Assembly (NCBI GenBank): GCA_000507305.1
Contig: DF239233.1
Coordinates: 196,041-260,040, forward strand
Length of the DNA: 64,000 nucleotides
Origin: Breviolum minutum Mf 1.05b.01
Lineage: Eukaryota > Sar > Dinophyceae > Suessiales > Symbiodiniaceae
Direction of reading: 5' to 3'
Shown: positions 46,930-60,075 of the stretch, one piece after another
Layout: each line of letters opens with the position of its first letter
Position numbering within the stretch: the first letter of the stretch is position 1
Position numbers and translations under genes: made by a program
The notes under the pieces: model-generated
What the model was told of the DNA's origin: nothing
The model's input: the letters and a program-made list of their open reading frames with translations, nothing else
Database searches by the model: none

Positions 46930-49190
46930 GCGCCTTTTCGATGACAAGGCATGAGTTTCCCCTATTGAAAATGGATGGTTTATAATGTTTATAATGGAAC
47001 ACCCTATCAAAAATGGATGATTTGGGGGATACCAGAATTTTCAGAAACATCCATGTATTCTCAAGGCTTCCAATCACACCTTGTTTTTGCAGGTCTAAAA
47101 GGCCCCCAAAACATAAAACACCGTTCACCTCAGGAGGGAGCCAACTGGAAGACCAGGGTGAAAACCATGTTTTTGAAAGGATAGTTTCCTCTTCCAAGAC
47201 TGGTAATTTCACGCATTGTTTGGCAGCTGGCAGCTTTGGTTTGTCATATGTTTGTCATTATGGGAATCTAAGGGGCCCACACCTCCTCAATGCCACGTTT
47301 CCACCAAAGAAATTGTTCAGGCACCCAAGCAGGTGGTTAATAATCCCGAAAAGATACGGCCATATTTATATTTCCTACCAGTGATAAAATGTGGAAAATT
47401 TCACTAAATAGGGATTTGTGACTCCAGTGTCGGCCATTTATAGAGGTTATTTCACCCACACTTAGAACTGGTTTTCCGGGGCCCATCTTGAACTTGAGTT
47501 TTTCCACTTCCAAAGATGGAGGAATCAAGGATGCAAGGATTGGGGATGTTGTCCTATGTGTGGATTGGGGATCATTTAAGTTCTAGCGGTGATGACCCCC
47601 TTTTGAAAAGGAAACATATCTTATAGGTGTAAATATCTTCGTTTTTTGATGGGTTTCTTAAGATTTCATAATCAGATTCATTGTACGAAAAATAACGTGC
47701 TCTGATTTTGGTTTACGGATTTCTGCGAAGGTTTCATTTTTCTGGAACCCGGTCACCCTTGGATTCTCTTCCAACATCCAATACTGGAAAGCATAACGCC
47801 TTACCTTAATTAATTTTAGTGGGTGAACACCATGTGAAACATCTAAAACCCAAATGCTCCAGGTGGTGAATATTTACATACATTTCCCCTTGAGTGTGAC
47901 ATTTTTTCACCTTTCATGTAGGTAAATAGTCCATACATGGAGCATTTGGGAAACAGTAAAATGGGACACTTTTTTGGGGTCGAATAAACTACCTAAGGGT
48001 TTGTAGTTGGTAACCACATAGAGCCCAGGTTGCAAGTTGGGATTGTTGCAAAAAGCACCTTATCACTTCCGCATGTTCACAATCTCAATTGGATAGCTGG
48101 AATGTGTCCCAGTCTCATCATATCAACAAAAACAAACCACGAAAATAGCCAGGTGATTTCTCATGATTCCTAGTCTATTTACCGATATAACCTTCACTGT
48201 TTCACTTGTCCGCATCCAACGCCTTCAGAGATACCACGGGAGATTTGAGGAGTAGGTTCTGCCAGCCTGGGCATGTCGTTCGAACCCAAATGGGGCTCCT
48301 TGTTTTGGGCGGAGTTTGGGCCTTGGGGTTTTGGGGGAGTGACCTTCAAAAATAGAGGTCATTTGGGTTCTAGGTGGGTATACGATACAACCAAGAATCT
48401 ATGTAGAACACCTAAAATGTGGGTCTTCCATGGTCTTCCGAGTAGCAACTCTGACATACCAGAAATTTGACATACCAAACATGGATGCTTTGAAAAGGCT
48501 AACTCCTTTGAGATATGACTGGAGGATGGCTTGGAAGACCTGGGAAAATTGTAGGCAGCTCTGCTGGAAATGATGTATTCTCGAATTGAATCGAAGATTT
48601 TGACAAAGGTCTCCGAAATCATTGATTGAAGAAACAGGTGGTTTTCACATGTTTTCACCTTCTTGGATAATCAGAATCGCAATTCACCACATACATGAAC
48701 CCAGCATTGCCATGTACATACACATCCATTGCATTCCAGCCATCAAAAGGCTCTTTACGACAACCTTTCCACAAATATCTTCTCGGTAGGAATTTGGATG
48801 TCTAGGGAACATAAAAAAGACTGAGTTTGATGGTATGGGTATTGTAAATCAAATACTTCAAGGCTGATGTCAGCCCAAATGCATCCAAAAAAACCACTCT
48901 TGCTTGGTCCAAAGGAGGGATGGAGCTTAGGAAACTCAAAACAACCAATTTGAAGATTCGTATCTCCCATTGAAAACGGTGATCTCAAACCAGCCAGCCG
49001 TGCCAGCTGGAAAAACTTAAAAACTTTCGGGGGGGGGGGGGGGGTTTTGTTTAACTCGTTGCGCAACTTCTACCCACGAAAAATCCTGGACCTAATCTCA
49101 CCAAGTAGCTCCAACGAATCACTGGACATGATTGCAAACCTGGGCGACCCGTTGAGTTGAAGGTGAACTTCAAGTTGTCTAATGTACCGT
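46930..49190. other. No gene recognised apart from repeats
   Basis: Holds a family B copy (47865-47952), the family L copy above and a 16-base G run (49029-49044). Reading frames are overlapping and motif-free. Confidence 0.45.
48312..48375 (+). repeat. Family L repeat
   Basis: Matches 5672-5732 almost exactly, including TGACCTTCAAAAATAGAGG and CATTTGGGTTCTAGGT. In both copies one plus frame reads TFKNRGHLGSR; the only change inside that peptide's codons is synonymous. Confidence 0.6.
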
Positions 49191-49191
49191 C

Positions 49192-49303
49192 CCCTAAGAA
49201 TCCAGACCCCTCCCTAGAATACGATTGAGGCTTCCAATCCCATCCGAAAAGAATAGGAATGTAGGGGTAATCCCTTTCTTAGGACTTACTTGGATTCCTA
49301 GGG
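49192..49303. mobile_element. Family G hairpin element with 3-bp target duplication
   Basis: CCCTAAGAATCCAGACCCC to TGGATTCCTAGGG, flanked by GTC on both sides (49189-49191 and 49304-49306). Confidence 0.8.
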
Positions 49304-49763
49304 GTCCACCAGCAGTACTTTTTAATTTTTAATAAACCAGAAAGACGAAGATGAAGCGTGAACGAAACTCACCTAAAAGGATGCGGATTTCTCGGGGCTT
49401 CCATGCTAATTTTTCGTTCATCAACTTAGGCAAGGTGCAACGTGTTTGGTGACTATAAGATCTATAAGCCACCATTGGGTGGATTAAAGGTCTATTTACA
49501 GCAACCAAATGCCCATATAGTGATCATTGAATAGAAAATCTCATCATATTTTCAGAATATAATGGTTTGAAGATGTTTGAAGTATTTTTTTCGGTATCAT
49601 GTTATTACAAAATCTAAAAACACAAACATCGTGTTGAGGTACATGCCAGAGTAGGTGGCACTCTGGGTTTAGAATCAGATCGAGTGTGTTTGAATTCTCA
49701 AGTTTGGACGTTTGTGAATTTCCTGGTCATGGTGCTATAATTTTGAGAGTTTCAACACCAGAT

Positions 49764-49903
49764 GGATCCATGGGATGGTTATGTTTACCTACATTTTAAC
49801 ATAACGTAGGTAAATATACCATGACCAACGTGAACAAAAATTAAATGGATTCATGGTTATGGCAAACCGTAGGTAAATATACCATGACCATGGATCCTAT
49901 GGG
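49764..49903. mobile_element. Family A element with duplicated right arm
   Basis: One left arm (GGATCCATGGG, TGTTTACCTACAT) is followed by two right arms: CGTAGGTAAATATACCATG starts at 49805 and again at 49868, a 63-bp internal duplication. The end is ATGGATCCTATGGG. Confidence 0.65.
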
Positions 49904-50662
49904 TTTGGACTCAAGCTCAACAAAAAACATCGTAACAAATGCCAAATTTCACTGCTCCCCTTGGAAACAAGACCTCAAAACATGTGGAAATCTTCCTTGG
50001 AAGGCCCACCAAAGAAACATGTGGAGGTGGTGGCGGCAAAATGACTTGACAAAAAACCATCTCCCACCATTCTTGCTTCTCACATACAAACACGGTTTGA
50101 CCAAAACCAAGCGATATACACTTTGCTACCCCCAAGGCAACTTGCAAATACTACCCTCCAGCAAACTAGCATAGCCATGGAAAGTCCCTAATGTCCCTAT
50201 TTTTCCTCGCAAATGCATTGAACATTGGCCAATACATGGCGATTTGTTAGTTGACGGGTAGTGTAAATTGATTTCTGTACATTTTCTATACTCTAACGTC
50301 TCAGGCTCATCATCGGATATATTGCTCCCCAACATCTTTACTTACGAAACTCACTCCGGGTAAACCCTTCAACGTTTCCAAGCGACGCCAAACGGTTGGC
50401 CAACATCACTGGGTCTTGATGCCTGACATGGAACTTCCCATCATGGAAAATGCTGCCCGTGGGGTAAGTCACCACCAGGATGACGTTGCATTTTTAGGCT
50501 CGGGGATGCCAAAACAAACCTTCACTTGCTGCTGTTACTGGAAGGGGGGAGCATCCAAACTAATATATCTATACCATATGATCACATCTATCCATTCTAT
50601 CACTCTCAGCCATTCCGACAAACTCTTCAAGACCGCACTGCACCAAGGAATCTCAACTTTCT

Positions 50663-50822
50663 ACTTGGAGGATGATCCCATGACTTTCGTAAGTGGTTAG
50701 TAACCACGGCGATCGTAAGTCCCCTAACTGGGCGTGTAACCCTTCCAACTGGTCTACATTCTACATGGCCTTACAAATGGGGGTGGCCCTGACTACTTAC
50801 TAAGTGTGGTGACCCTCCAAGT
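50663..50822. mobile_element. Family D hairpin element
   Basis: ACTTGGAGGATGATCCCATG at the left and GTGACCCTCCAAGT at the right, with CGTAAGTGGTTAGTAACCA and CTTACTAAGTGTGG inside. Confidence 0.65.
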
Positions 50823-51689
50823 GAGAATATACTGGCGGCGACTCAGTTTTGCCGCTCTTTTTCTCCAGAAGTACAGCAAATACATGCAAATTTACATCAT
50901 CCACTTACACTTCTTCAGATTATGAAAACAACAAAAATCCGGAATCCACAATGTTCAATCCACATAATCTGGCCAAATTATGATATTTCACCAACCTAGA
51001 TTTCCCTGGAAAATACAGTGTATTTCCCTTACTTTTCACCACCAATTTGGGGTCCCAAAACTCGTGTTTTCGGTCGCGAGCTAATTTGACCAAACATCAC
51101 ATCCACATCCAAAGGAAAAATCCCGGAGAACCGTTTGGGTTTTCACTCGTCCCTCCACCTGCTGTGTAGATCTGGAAGCCGATCAGCTTCCTGCGCGACC
51201 GGTGGAGTTAAGAGGAACAGCTCCCGGATTTCTCAGACGTGATATGATGCGAAATGTGTTGATGAAGGTATTATAAGATATCAAACACAATGCCATCAAC
51301 ATGCAATTAAAATGCTGTAAACAAATCATAAAATGCCAAACATGTATGAGATGGTATAAGAAGTATAAGGTACGTTTGAAAAAACTGTTTTGAGATGTGA
51401 AATGGATGTTGTAAGATGATATCATGAAGGTGATTATGATCGATTTCCCTAATATATATATTTGTTGGTTGTTGTCTTCCGTCACGATCAATTGCCTGAT
51501 CTGTGATGGATCCCCAGAACCTGATCCTTAACCTTTTTGGAAGATGGATGGGTTTTGGATGGGTTTGGATGTATCCCCAAAATTTTCCTCATGGAACCCA
51601 AAGTCATGGAGGTTTGGTTCAACTGATCCAATTGAATGATTTTTTTGGGGGTTCCAACCGTTAATCTTCCAGGGTGTATGTTTCCCTAC

Positions 51690-51780
51690 ATTTACCTGAA
51701 AATGAATGGTTGGAAGGCGATCATTTCCTTTTGGGGGCGAACTGTTAGTTTCAGGGGCGAACTGTTAGTTTCAGGGAGTG
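51690..51780. repeat. Family F element with 20-bp end duplication
   Basis: Body ACCTGAAAATGAATGGTTGG; the right end GGGGCGAACTGTTAGTTTCA occurs twice in tandem (51734-51753 and 51754-51773). Confidence 0.6.
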
Positions 51781-52319
51781 TAATACAAAACCCATTGGTC
51801 CATATTGGTCCTTGACTTTGAGACAATAGAACATTTTGGGGAGAGACTCCCACCATGGGAGACTGCTCGTCTTATCTCCGTTCTCCGATTCAATAATGGA
51901 ACTCCTAAATCACCATTTACCCGCCCCCATAGCACCCGAAGAAGGATTGCAGAAAGAAAAACCTTTGCATTTTGGGTGGTAGCGGTATTTTTTGTTTTAT
52001 GTGCTTAAGGAAAACTGTTCATTCCAATGATGGGGAATTTCTGATGTCCAGCCTGGTTGTACGGTTACATGTGTACATACAGGATTCAACGATACACATT
52101 ATATGATATATGTAAAAACATGAAAATCATATATCATCATATCTGAACAATATGATTATAATACATGTCCTTTTTAGTTAAGTTGTGTGTGTGTAAACCG
52201 ACATAAGTTGAACATGCTGGCAACTTGGACCTCTTCATCAGCGACCACAACCACGTTTTTTGGTACGGGTGCAGCTGTCATAGCGGGAGAGCCAAAAGAA
52301 AATCCTCAGATGGAGCACT

Positions 52320-52450
52320 ACTTGGAGGATCATCCCATGACGGACGTAAGTGGTTAGTAACCATGGTTAATAAATCCCCTAACTGGGGTTGTTCTCCTTC
52401 CAAATGGCCAAAAATGGCTTATACTTACTAAGTGGGATGATCCTCCAAGT
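52320..52450. mobile_element. Family D hairpin element
   Basis: Best-formed family D copy: ACTTGGAGGATCATCCCA at the left pairs with TGGGATGATCCTCCAAGT at the right without mismatch. Confidence 0.75.
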
Positions 52451-53689
52451 CTTGGGATCTCAAATCTCTTGTATTAGTTTATTTCTCCTGGCCCCTTCCC
52501 ATGTCAGCTTCCCATACCATTCTTAAAGGAATTAAGGGATTCAAATGGGGGTGGTATGGGAGTAGTATTCGTGGCTGGGGGTCCCACGATATTGGATGAT
52601 CCTGAAATTGGTCCGACAGAATTATCCCTAACGGTGTCCTCTCGGAGTCAGCCTACTTTTTCAAGGGGACAATTGGGTGTATCCCTAACCGTGAAACCCC
52701 TAACAGTGTATCCATGGAATTTATTGTGTTTTTTTTTAGGGATTCTTGGGGATTAAAACTTATGACCCATAAATTCCCACTATACAGGGCTTATATAAGG
52801 ATTTCCCATGGGGGTACGTTGGTAGGGGTACATCCAACTATCCCCTCACTTTTGACCCTGACATACTGACTATATCTACAACAACATAGGAGAGTACCTT
52901 GTTGGAGAATGGTAATTGAACGCATCGCACAACATCAAAAGGTTCAGGATTTGGGGTTGATCAAAGATTTCCGAAAAACTTATCGCCAAAAATTTTCCTG
53001 GGTAGTTCCAAAAAACTCCCATGCTTCACAAACATCTAAGATGTTCCCTTGGAACATCCGGATGGAGCAGTTGCCAGCCTTACATCTAATTTCTCAACTT
53101 GAAGCTCGGTCCGGGAGAAACTCGTTTTTGGATCGTTACGACTGAGATCGAGATCATGCCAACATTCTTGGGAACTTAAAGCTTGAAGCTAAGATCCAAG
53201 ATTCCAAGAAAAAGAGAAGTTTCCTGCCATCCAATGGTTTCAAATGTTTCATGGAACAAAAACCCATGGGGAAATGCATACTATTTCTTTGTGATCTTGA
53301 TTGAAACAAATCCATTGCTATCTCTAAGGTTATCCGGAAACGTAGATGAAATGCGGCCCTACATAGATCACTGTAAAAGGGACCTTAAGGCACAACCCAT
53401 GACTGACTTGTTCACGATTTGTCGTTGCCACCTAAGGTTTAAGGATGTGTTTAAGGTACAACCATCATGTTTGGGGGATTTCTGACTATGACCCATGATG
53501 TTTCCATGGTCAGATATGGATGTATGGGTATATGGTACAATGTAGGAATCATTGTTATTTTGGTATGTTTACTGTAACGCATTTTCAAATATAGGTTGCA
53601 TGGTTAAAACAAAGAGGTAGAATATAAAATTTATGTATGGTATATTTAAGTTACTAATTGATCCACCATAAACGAATTAAACTGGGAAC

Positions 53690-53769
53690 AAATGTATATT
53701 TACCTACATTTGGCAAATATCTATGGATTCTAATGTATAGAAATATACCACGACCATGGATCCTATGGG
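53690..53769. mobile_element. Family A element, left end eroded
   Basis: TATATTTACCTACATTTGGC and AGAAATATACCACGACCATGG, ending GGATCCTATGGG; the left CCCATAGG end is not recognisable. Confidence 0.5.
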
Positions 53770-53835
53770 ATAGGATCCATGCATCGACTCATTCCTGATG
53801 GATTTTCGTTGTCATCTTCTTTTTTGGGGCCACAA

Positions 53836-53999
53836 ACTTGGAGGATCGGGCCCCATGACAAACGTAGTGCCTGCAACCATGGTGATGTTAGTAAGTCCCC
53901 AATTTCTGGGGGTTGCGGGACCCCCTTCCACATAACCATTTTTGTTGGCTAAAACATTGGGGTGGCCCGAACTACCTACGATACGTGGTGAAACTCGCC
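53836..53999. mobile_element. Family D element, right end diverged
   Basis: ACTTGGAGGATCGGGCCCCATG at the left. The right side (CTACCTACGATACGTGGTG) only loosely matches. Confidence 0.5.
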
Positions 54000-54296
54000 A
54001 GCGTTTCCGAAAACTCAGCCAGCCAGAGTTTCCTAAAAGGGGACCTCCAGTCCCCCAAAGGTGTGGGATTAAGACCATAAATCCTAGGGAAGGGTCTGGA
54101 TGCTTAGGGTTTAGATATAATCAATGAGGTCTCATCTTCTTGTTTGTTCCAGTATGGCCTATACCCTATACCCCCTTCCTTTTAATGAAAGAAGGATCAA
54201 CTGGTAGATTTGTAATCAGTGAATTCTATACCAGGATTATGTGTACATATGTCCAAACCATGGTTAGAAGCAAAACTATTCAACCAAAAAATATGC

Positions 54297-55575
54297 AGAT
54301 GAGTCCTTTTCCAAGGGCCCATTTTCAGGGTTCCAGCCAAGCAACGAGACCCTTGTGAGGATGATGGTTGTGGTAACTCTCCATCCTTCAAAAAACGTGT
54401 GAACACCGAGGGTAGATTTGGGGTTGGCTACTACCTGTTGTTGTAGCTTTTCTAAGGCCAAAAATGGTGAACAAAAACATGTAGGTCATTTTTCTTTGAA
54501 AAAAACATGTGAATTGTCTTGAGTAATCAAACTTGGAAATTGCAAATTTGCGCTTTTAATGGTACTGGACATGACACATGCTTTTCTGCCATGTAATTGC
54601 CATAGAGATCCATCGAGTATAGCAATCGCCTTGACAGAGGAAGCAATCTACAATCTATCTTTTCATATCTTGAGCACTTGGAAATTAGGGCACATGGGGA
54701 AATCGCTAGGAAAGTATCTCCATAAATTGGCAGATTACAGGTTTCAGTAGATTTCATGTTCCAATTCTGTAGGTCAATTAATTTTGGATTCGACAAAGAA
54801 AAGTCCCCAAACAGATTCAACATCAGCGAAAATACAAACATCAATAAATATCACCTAACTATTGATGGAAGAAATCCAGAAACCAAACAGTTGAGGTTGG
54901 TAGTTTACCAATTCATTATGTATAAGGTGTTGTACATCCCAGGTGGTTAGCCGAATTTCTTCCCCCCCGGATTTTTGCTTCCTGGAACCAGAAAAAAAAT
55001 CAGGCATGAAGATCATGAAGAGACTTGCAGCTTATGGGGTGTTGATCATAAATGTTCTTTAGAAACCTAGGAAACCTCGAAAATCAATGACCTATTGCAT
55101 GGAGCTTGCCATGCATCTGGGATGCTGTCAAAGTTGCATCGTCAGGTTCCAGAGAAAGCTCTTCAGCCGAATCGTTGTCCTCCTCGTTGCCTTGCCTTTC
55201 CTTGGACTTTTTCTGCTCCGATGAAGCTATGCCCCGAAGTTGTGAAGTACTTGAAGCCTACCAGAGCCCTACCATGGATCCTTGCTGGTACCTAAATCTT
55301 CCATTTTTTCCTACAGTTGCCCCATTTTTTTCCACAGCACTCCTTGAAATTCCACTCTCAAAAAAAGGCTCAGAAAACTCGTCATTTCTGAACAGGGTAC
55401 CCCGCCCCCCAGAAATAAGGCCTTATTAAGGGCTTATTAAGGGTGTAATCGTTTCCAACTTTCGGTCCAAGATTCGGAGTTCTCAATTTCAGTAACGGAA
55501 ATGGCATCGTCCACGCACGAAGACACGTCCCTGACCATCTTAAAATGTTGGTCACATACGGAGGCATGAAACAAG
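54297..55575 (-). pseudogene. Copy 1 of a three-block duplicated gene segment
   Basis: Three minus-strand coding blocks in 5' to 3' order. Block a (about 55575-55437) contains FKMVRDVSSCVDDAISVTEI and ESW. Block b (55258-55084) contains SEQKKSKERQGNEEDNDSAE and ELSLE. Block c (about 54392-54338) contains GELPQPSSSQGSRCL. Each has a counterpart in the same order and strand at 59398-61885. A 4-base deficit after SRCL relative to the other copy shifts the frame, and family J sequence adjoins block a. I do not recognise the protein; it is acidic, polar and probably not membrane-bound. Spaces between blocks may be introns or decayed sequence. Confidence 0.55.
54858..54950 (+). repeat. Family K repeat
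   Basis: ACTATTGATGGAAGAAATCC, CAGTTGAGGTTGGTAGTTTA and ACATCCCAGGTGGTTAG match the block order at 15551-15652. It lies just 3' of block b of the duplicated segment, on the opposite strand. Confidence 0.55.
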
Positions 55576-55584
55576 TTATTTAGA

Positions 55585-55642
55585 TATGTATATATATATA
55601 TATATATATTCTGCTATACGTACTATATATATATATATATCT
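55585..55642. repeat. TA microsatellite
   Basis: Two TA runs separated by TTCTGCTATACGTAC. Confidence 0.85.
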
Positions 55643-55659
55643 ACGTATAAGTTAAGCAC

Positions 55660-57010
55660 AATCTGCAAATAAAACATGCCACAATAGTACTTTACACAGT
55701 TTGTTTACAAACCGATGTCCCTTTACACGGCTTCAACTTACTGTAATCTTCCAAGGGTGGATTTCTGGTGTGACAAAATCATGTTTTTACTATGGCGTTG
55801 CCACTGGGAAAAAAAGTGTTAGTTTTTCATTCAGTTTTCACAAAACACGACAACGGAACATTGAATGCAGCATGTTGTCACAGGTCCGACCAAAAATCAC
55901 AGAGACGTGATGGTTGGCAACTATATTGGTAGGTTAACAACACACACAAGCAACTTAAAATGAATCCAAAATCCAACGAGTAGGATTGATGGTCTCAGGG
56001 CCCCATCTGGAGATTATAGGATTGTAGGGCCTTTTCCCTTTCTTAGGACACGCAAAGGGATCCTTAGGGTTACTAACACTCCCTACTATTGGATCTTCAG
56101 AGCCGATTTGGTTAGTTTCAGGGAAGGCCTTCAAAGTTTCGGATGGCCCAATGGACCCCAAAAACCCGTGGAAAAATAACAAGTTCTTTATAAATCCCTA
56201 GAAATATCCAAGGCTAAAAAAAAACACAACCCCCTAAAAATGAGGCTTGAAACGGTGGGAATTCCCATAGTAATTACTTGCTCTATAGGTTGGTAAGGTT
56301 GAACCGTTTGGCCCATCCATGCCCATCTATACCCACCTCTGTAGATCGGCGGCTTCCTGGGATGTCAGGGCAGAAGGGTGCTGGTTGGAAAAATGCTAAG
56401 TCGAATTGGATGGATGGATGGCTGGAATGTTTTCTCCCTCAGGTCCCCATGGGAAAAAAACAAAAAACATATACTTGGATTTGCTTTCAGGTGCTTGGAA
56501 AAGAACAGTTCCAAAACATATGTTCCCTGAAATTGTTTTTTGCTTATTTTGTTTGTCATGGTGACAAATCCCATGGTACAAATCACCTTAAGCAAACAAA
56601 AGTCATAAGATCTTACGGAAACTGACATGACATGGCCTCTGAACATGGGCCCTTTGCCCCAAAAGTAAATGTCAACTTTAAACCATTGACTTTTTGCAGG
56701 GGCGATTTGCTTAGTTTCAGGGAGGGTAGATGTTAAACACAATGTGTTCTCAAATTTTGGAAGATGTGAGAATATGAGATGTTATAAGATGTTCACATAT
56801 GTCATCAGGGGTTGCCATGTGTTACAAATTGAAAGATGTTCCAAACAAGATGTTCTAAGTGATAATGAAGGTCATGTTTCAAAGATGTTTCTAAACCACG
56901 AAGTTATAGATAAGGCTTTTTGAGGCAATACGGTGATGAAACCTGAAGCTAGCCACTAACATTCATCACCATAGGTGATTCGTGGGAGATTGTAGATACT
57001 CGAATTTGCC
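55660..57010. other. No gene recognised apart from repeats
   Basis: Contains a partial family G copy (about 55975-56080, CTTAGGG end) and a family H copy (56473-56604). The frames here overlap each other and show no motif. Confidence 0.45.
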
Positions 57011-57025
57011 AGTAACCATTCAACA

Positions 57026-57114
57026 CCCATAGGATATATATTTACCTAGATTTAGTTGATGCTTATGGTATAAATGTATCGGTAAATATACCAGTCCCAT
57101 GGATCCGTCATGGG
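57026..57114. mobile_element. Family A hairpin element with 3-bp target duplication
   Basis: CCCATAGGATATATATTTACC at the left, CCATGGATCCGTCATGGG at the right, flanked by ACA on both sides (57023-57025 and 57115-57117). Confidence 0.75.
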
Positions 57115-57268
57115 ACAGGAAATTTTGCAAAAAACCGAATGTGAACGTGGCAGGAGTTCTAGGTTACACCAGCAGCCGAGTTCGGTTCGGTGTCGAGTTG
57201 GTGGTTGAAACAGGTTGAGCCAACCCAAGGGACCCAAGGGTTTCAAGATACAAAAAAAGTTACAAAAA

Positions 57269-57297
57269 CAACACACACACACACACACACACACACA
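57269..57297 (+). repeat. CA microsatellite
   Basis: About 14 CA units. Confidence 0.9.
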
Positions 57298-57307
57298 TTT
57301 GGCAGCA

Positions 57308-57438
57308 CCTACAAGATGGGGCCCCCTAACTACTATAAGTAGATTTATCCCTAGTTATACCCATTTACAACCATGGTTAAATAGGGTTTGCTGGGGTTAC
57401 AACTACGACCTTATAACTAGGGGGCCCCTTCTTGTAGG
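57308..57438. repeat. GGTTATAA-type hairpin with GGGGCCCC arms
   Basis: CCTACAAGATGGGGCCCCCTAA at the left and ATAACTAGGGGCCCC followed by TTCTTGTAGG at the right are inverted. Inner words (TAGTTATAC, AACTAG) relate it to the hairpins at 46162 and 33172. Confidence 0.6.
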
Positions 57439-57728
57439 CTTTGACATATTGCCGTCTTTTTACCAGAACCAGAGATCCGTTGGTGGGATATATTGGTAAC
57501 TTATCATGTAGCTGGAATGACAAAGCAATCAAAACATATGAATTGACTGATTGTTGTGGGACATGATGGGCAATAGACTCGAGAAATCTGAAGAGTAAAA
57601 AATACATCGCTCAATGTTAACAATATCTTTGAGATAGAGATTCTAGGGTAGCTACAGGGAATCCGAGCATTTGCAAATGGTGGGATGTCAAACGGTCCTA
57701 TCAATATCTAATGGGTACTGTATAGTAT

Positions 57729-57837
57729 CACTCCCTGAAACTAATAATTCGCCCCCTGCAGATAGGCTATCGCAAAAAGGAAACGATCGTCTTCCAACCA
57801 TCCATTTTCAGATTCAAATTGTCAGTTTCAGGGAGTG
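57729..57837. repeat. Family F hairpin element
   Basis: CACTCCCTGAAACTAAT and GTCAGTTTCAGGGAGTG are inverted ends; the interior CGTCTTCCAACCATCCATTT is the family core. Confidence 0.7.
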
Positions 57838-57899
57838 TACTGTATAACTTGGGTGTGGCCCCCTTCCAGTCTGCCACCATCAGGATCATTACATCTTTA

Positions 57900-59020
57900 G
57901 GACACAAATCCCAAGCAAAAAAACAAATCATTTTCCGCTGAAACTATATGCCGAACTGGGGTGGTAGCACCCAATCTATATCTCCTTCATTAGAAAAAAA
58001 TAAAACAACCTGGTTGGTTGGGTTCCAAAAAGGGGGTTTCACTACCCAGTGATGACAATGGATTACAGGCAGGATCCCTATTGATATAACTAACCTGAGG
58101 TTGACCGGTATGATGCTGCAGCAAACCTTGCCAAAGCTCCAACAAAAAACACAGATCCAACCGGAAGGACTCCAAGAATGGGAGGGTAGCACTTTTCATG
58201 GGAAGCTCCCCACATAGAACCCCTATATTTCGTGGGTATTTATGGGTGTTTTTCATCCCCAAGAATCCCTAGAGAACACAATAAGTTACCATGGGTACAT
58301 TGTTAGGGGTACCCCCAAGTGTTCCTTGAAACACAAGGTAGCACTTTGTGTAAGGGTTGTTGGAGGACTCAGAAGACAAGCCTTTGTCATTTAGTAAATG
58401 GATCTGTTCGGGTGTTCTTGCTGTTGGGAGGGAAAACAAAACAAACAGAGCCCTTTTGCGTAATCACTTCAAATCTTCATGTCATTTCGATTCTAGGCTG
58501 GAAATTGCTGGCAACTTGGGTCCACCGCCCGGTCTGCGACCTATCCCAAATCCTAAACCGCATAAGGCAAAGTTCTTCTGCGTTGTTCACGTGTACGGCA
58601 GCACGAGAGCTGGAAGAAGATCCTTGGATGGGTGGAGCCATGGAAGCTCCATGATGGATTGATCCGTGGTCCCTGTTGATGCTACAGGTGATGCTAGCAA
58701 TCACCAGTTTAGCCAACAAAAATTCGGCAGAGTCCAGAGAACCGAAAAAGACCCCGAAACTAATTGCCACGGTGTGCTTACAGTAGATTATGCATATTTA
58801 TATCATCATGAGAATCCAAGGGTGCACCCAAAATGCCACTCCTGCCAGGAAATCAGGCCTTAATCAGGCTTTATTAAGGTAATACCTAATGAGGCTTTAG
58901 TTCTTGGTGGTTTTGGCATTGGGGCGGTACCGTTAGATTCCCATTATAGAGCATACTTTAGCAGCCCAAATATTCCTTATGTTTGAAGGCTGCTTCAAAA
59001 AAAGGGTCATGATTTCAAAG
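57900..59020. other. No gene recognised
   Basis: Two plus frames near 58319-58662 and one minus frame at 58477-58770 overlap each other; none shows a known motif. A family J fragment is near 58840-58890. Confidence 0.4.
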
Positions 59021-59029
59021 TTGAACCAT

Positions 59030-59139
59030 CCCTAAGAATCCATGTATGTCCTAAGAAAGGGATTACCCCTACATTCCTATTCTAAGGATGGGATTGGCAC
59101 CCTCAATCCAATTCTCTGGAGGGGTCTGGATCCTTAGGG
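59030..59139. mobile_element. Family G hairpin element with 3-bp target duplication
   Basis: CCCTAAGAATCCATG to CTGGATCCTTAGGG, flanked on both sides by CAT (59027-59029 and 59140-59142). Confidence 0.8.
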
Positions 59140-59979
59140 CATGCCCAAAGGTTCACTAAGATGGCAGCAGCTATCCAATTGTTGCGAAAGGAAATGCCCA
59201 CCCCCCACAATGCATCTACCTTCCGGCTGCATTGTTCCATTGCTATCCGGAAGAGTACCAACAGGTAGATGAAATGCACCCTACATAGTTCACTCAAAAC
59301 ATCTCCAATGGTTATCTATATAATTATGATTATTGACTAAATCCAGGCTTACAAATATCTTACAAGCAAAATCAAGCAACAAAAACTCTGACGGATTGCA
59401 GATGTTCCTTTTCCAAGGGCTCATGTTCATCAACTTGGCAGTCCAAGCAACGAGACCCTTGTGAGCATGATGGCTGTGGCAGATCTTCGTCCTCCACATG
59501 AACCAAGGGTTGAGTGAGTAGAAGAAGGGAGGAATAAGCGGTTACTTTGGCCCTGGTAAACACAAAAAGGTGAAAGCCAAATGTATATACCTGGAAAACA
59601 AGTTGCTGTTAATGTCCATCAACTTTACCCCTAAAACCAGCAATCCAGTTGCCTAAAACAAGGGTACTTTGCTATGTTGTCTAGGTAGGTCGAATTTCTT
59701 AAAAAGAAAAAACAGCTATACGTGGATTTTCTTAAGGACAACCAAAACTGGAAAAAAAAACGCAACATGTGCACGTTTTTTGGCATATGACGCGCCATGT
59801 TTTTGTGGCGAGCTGCAAACTTTTCATGCCATTGGGGAGAAAGGGGATTCTTCGAGTAAAGTATTTGAAACCTCAAACAGTCATCTGTCGTGTAGCCATG
59901 AATCATAGGATGATCATTGAAACATTTCATGTCTGAGAATACAGTAGGAGCTCTGGCACACTCCACCATCACATGAGCC

Positions 59980-60075
59980 ACAAAAAAAAGCCCTCCTACT
60001 TTACATTGTACTGGTTGGTTACTACGGATCCTTATAATGGGTCATTATAATCCCTATAAAATTGGATCGTAGAAT
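59980..60075 (+). repeat. Family I repeat
   Basis: CCTCCTACTTTACATTGTAC, TTACTACGGATCCTTATAAT and GGTCATTATAATCCC in order. It lies between blocks b and c of the duplicated segment. Confidence 0.6.
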
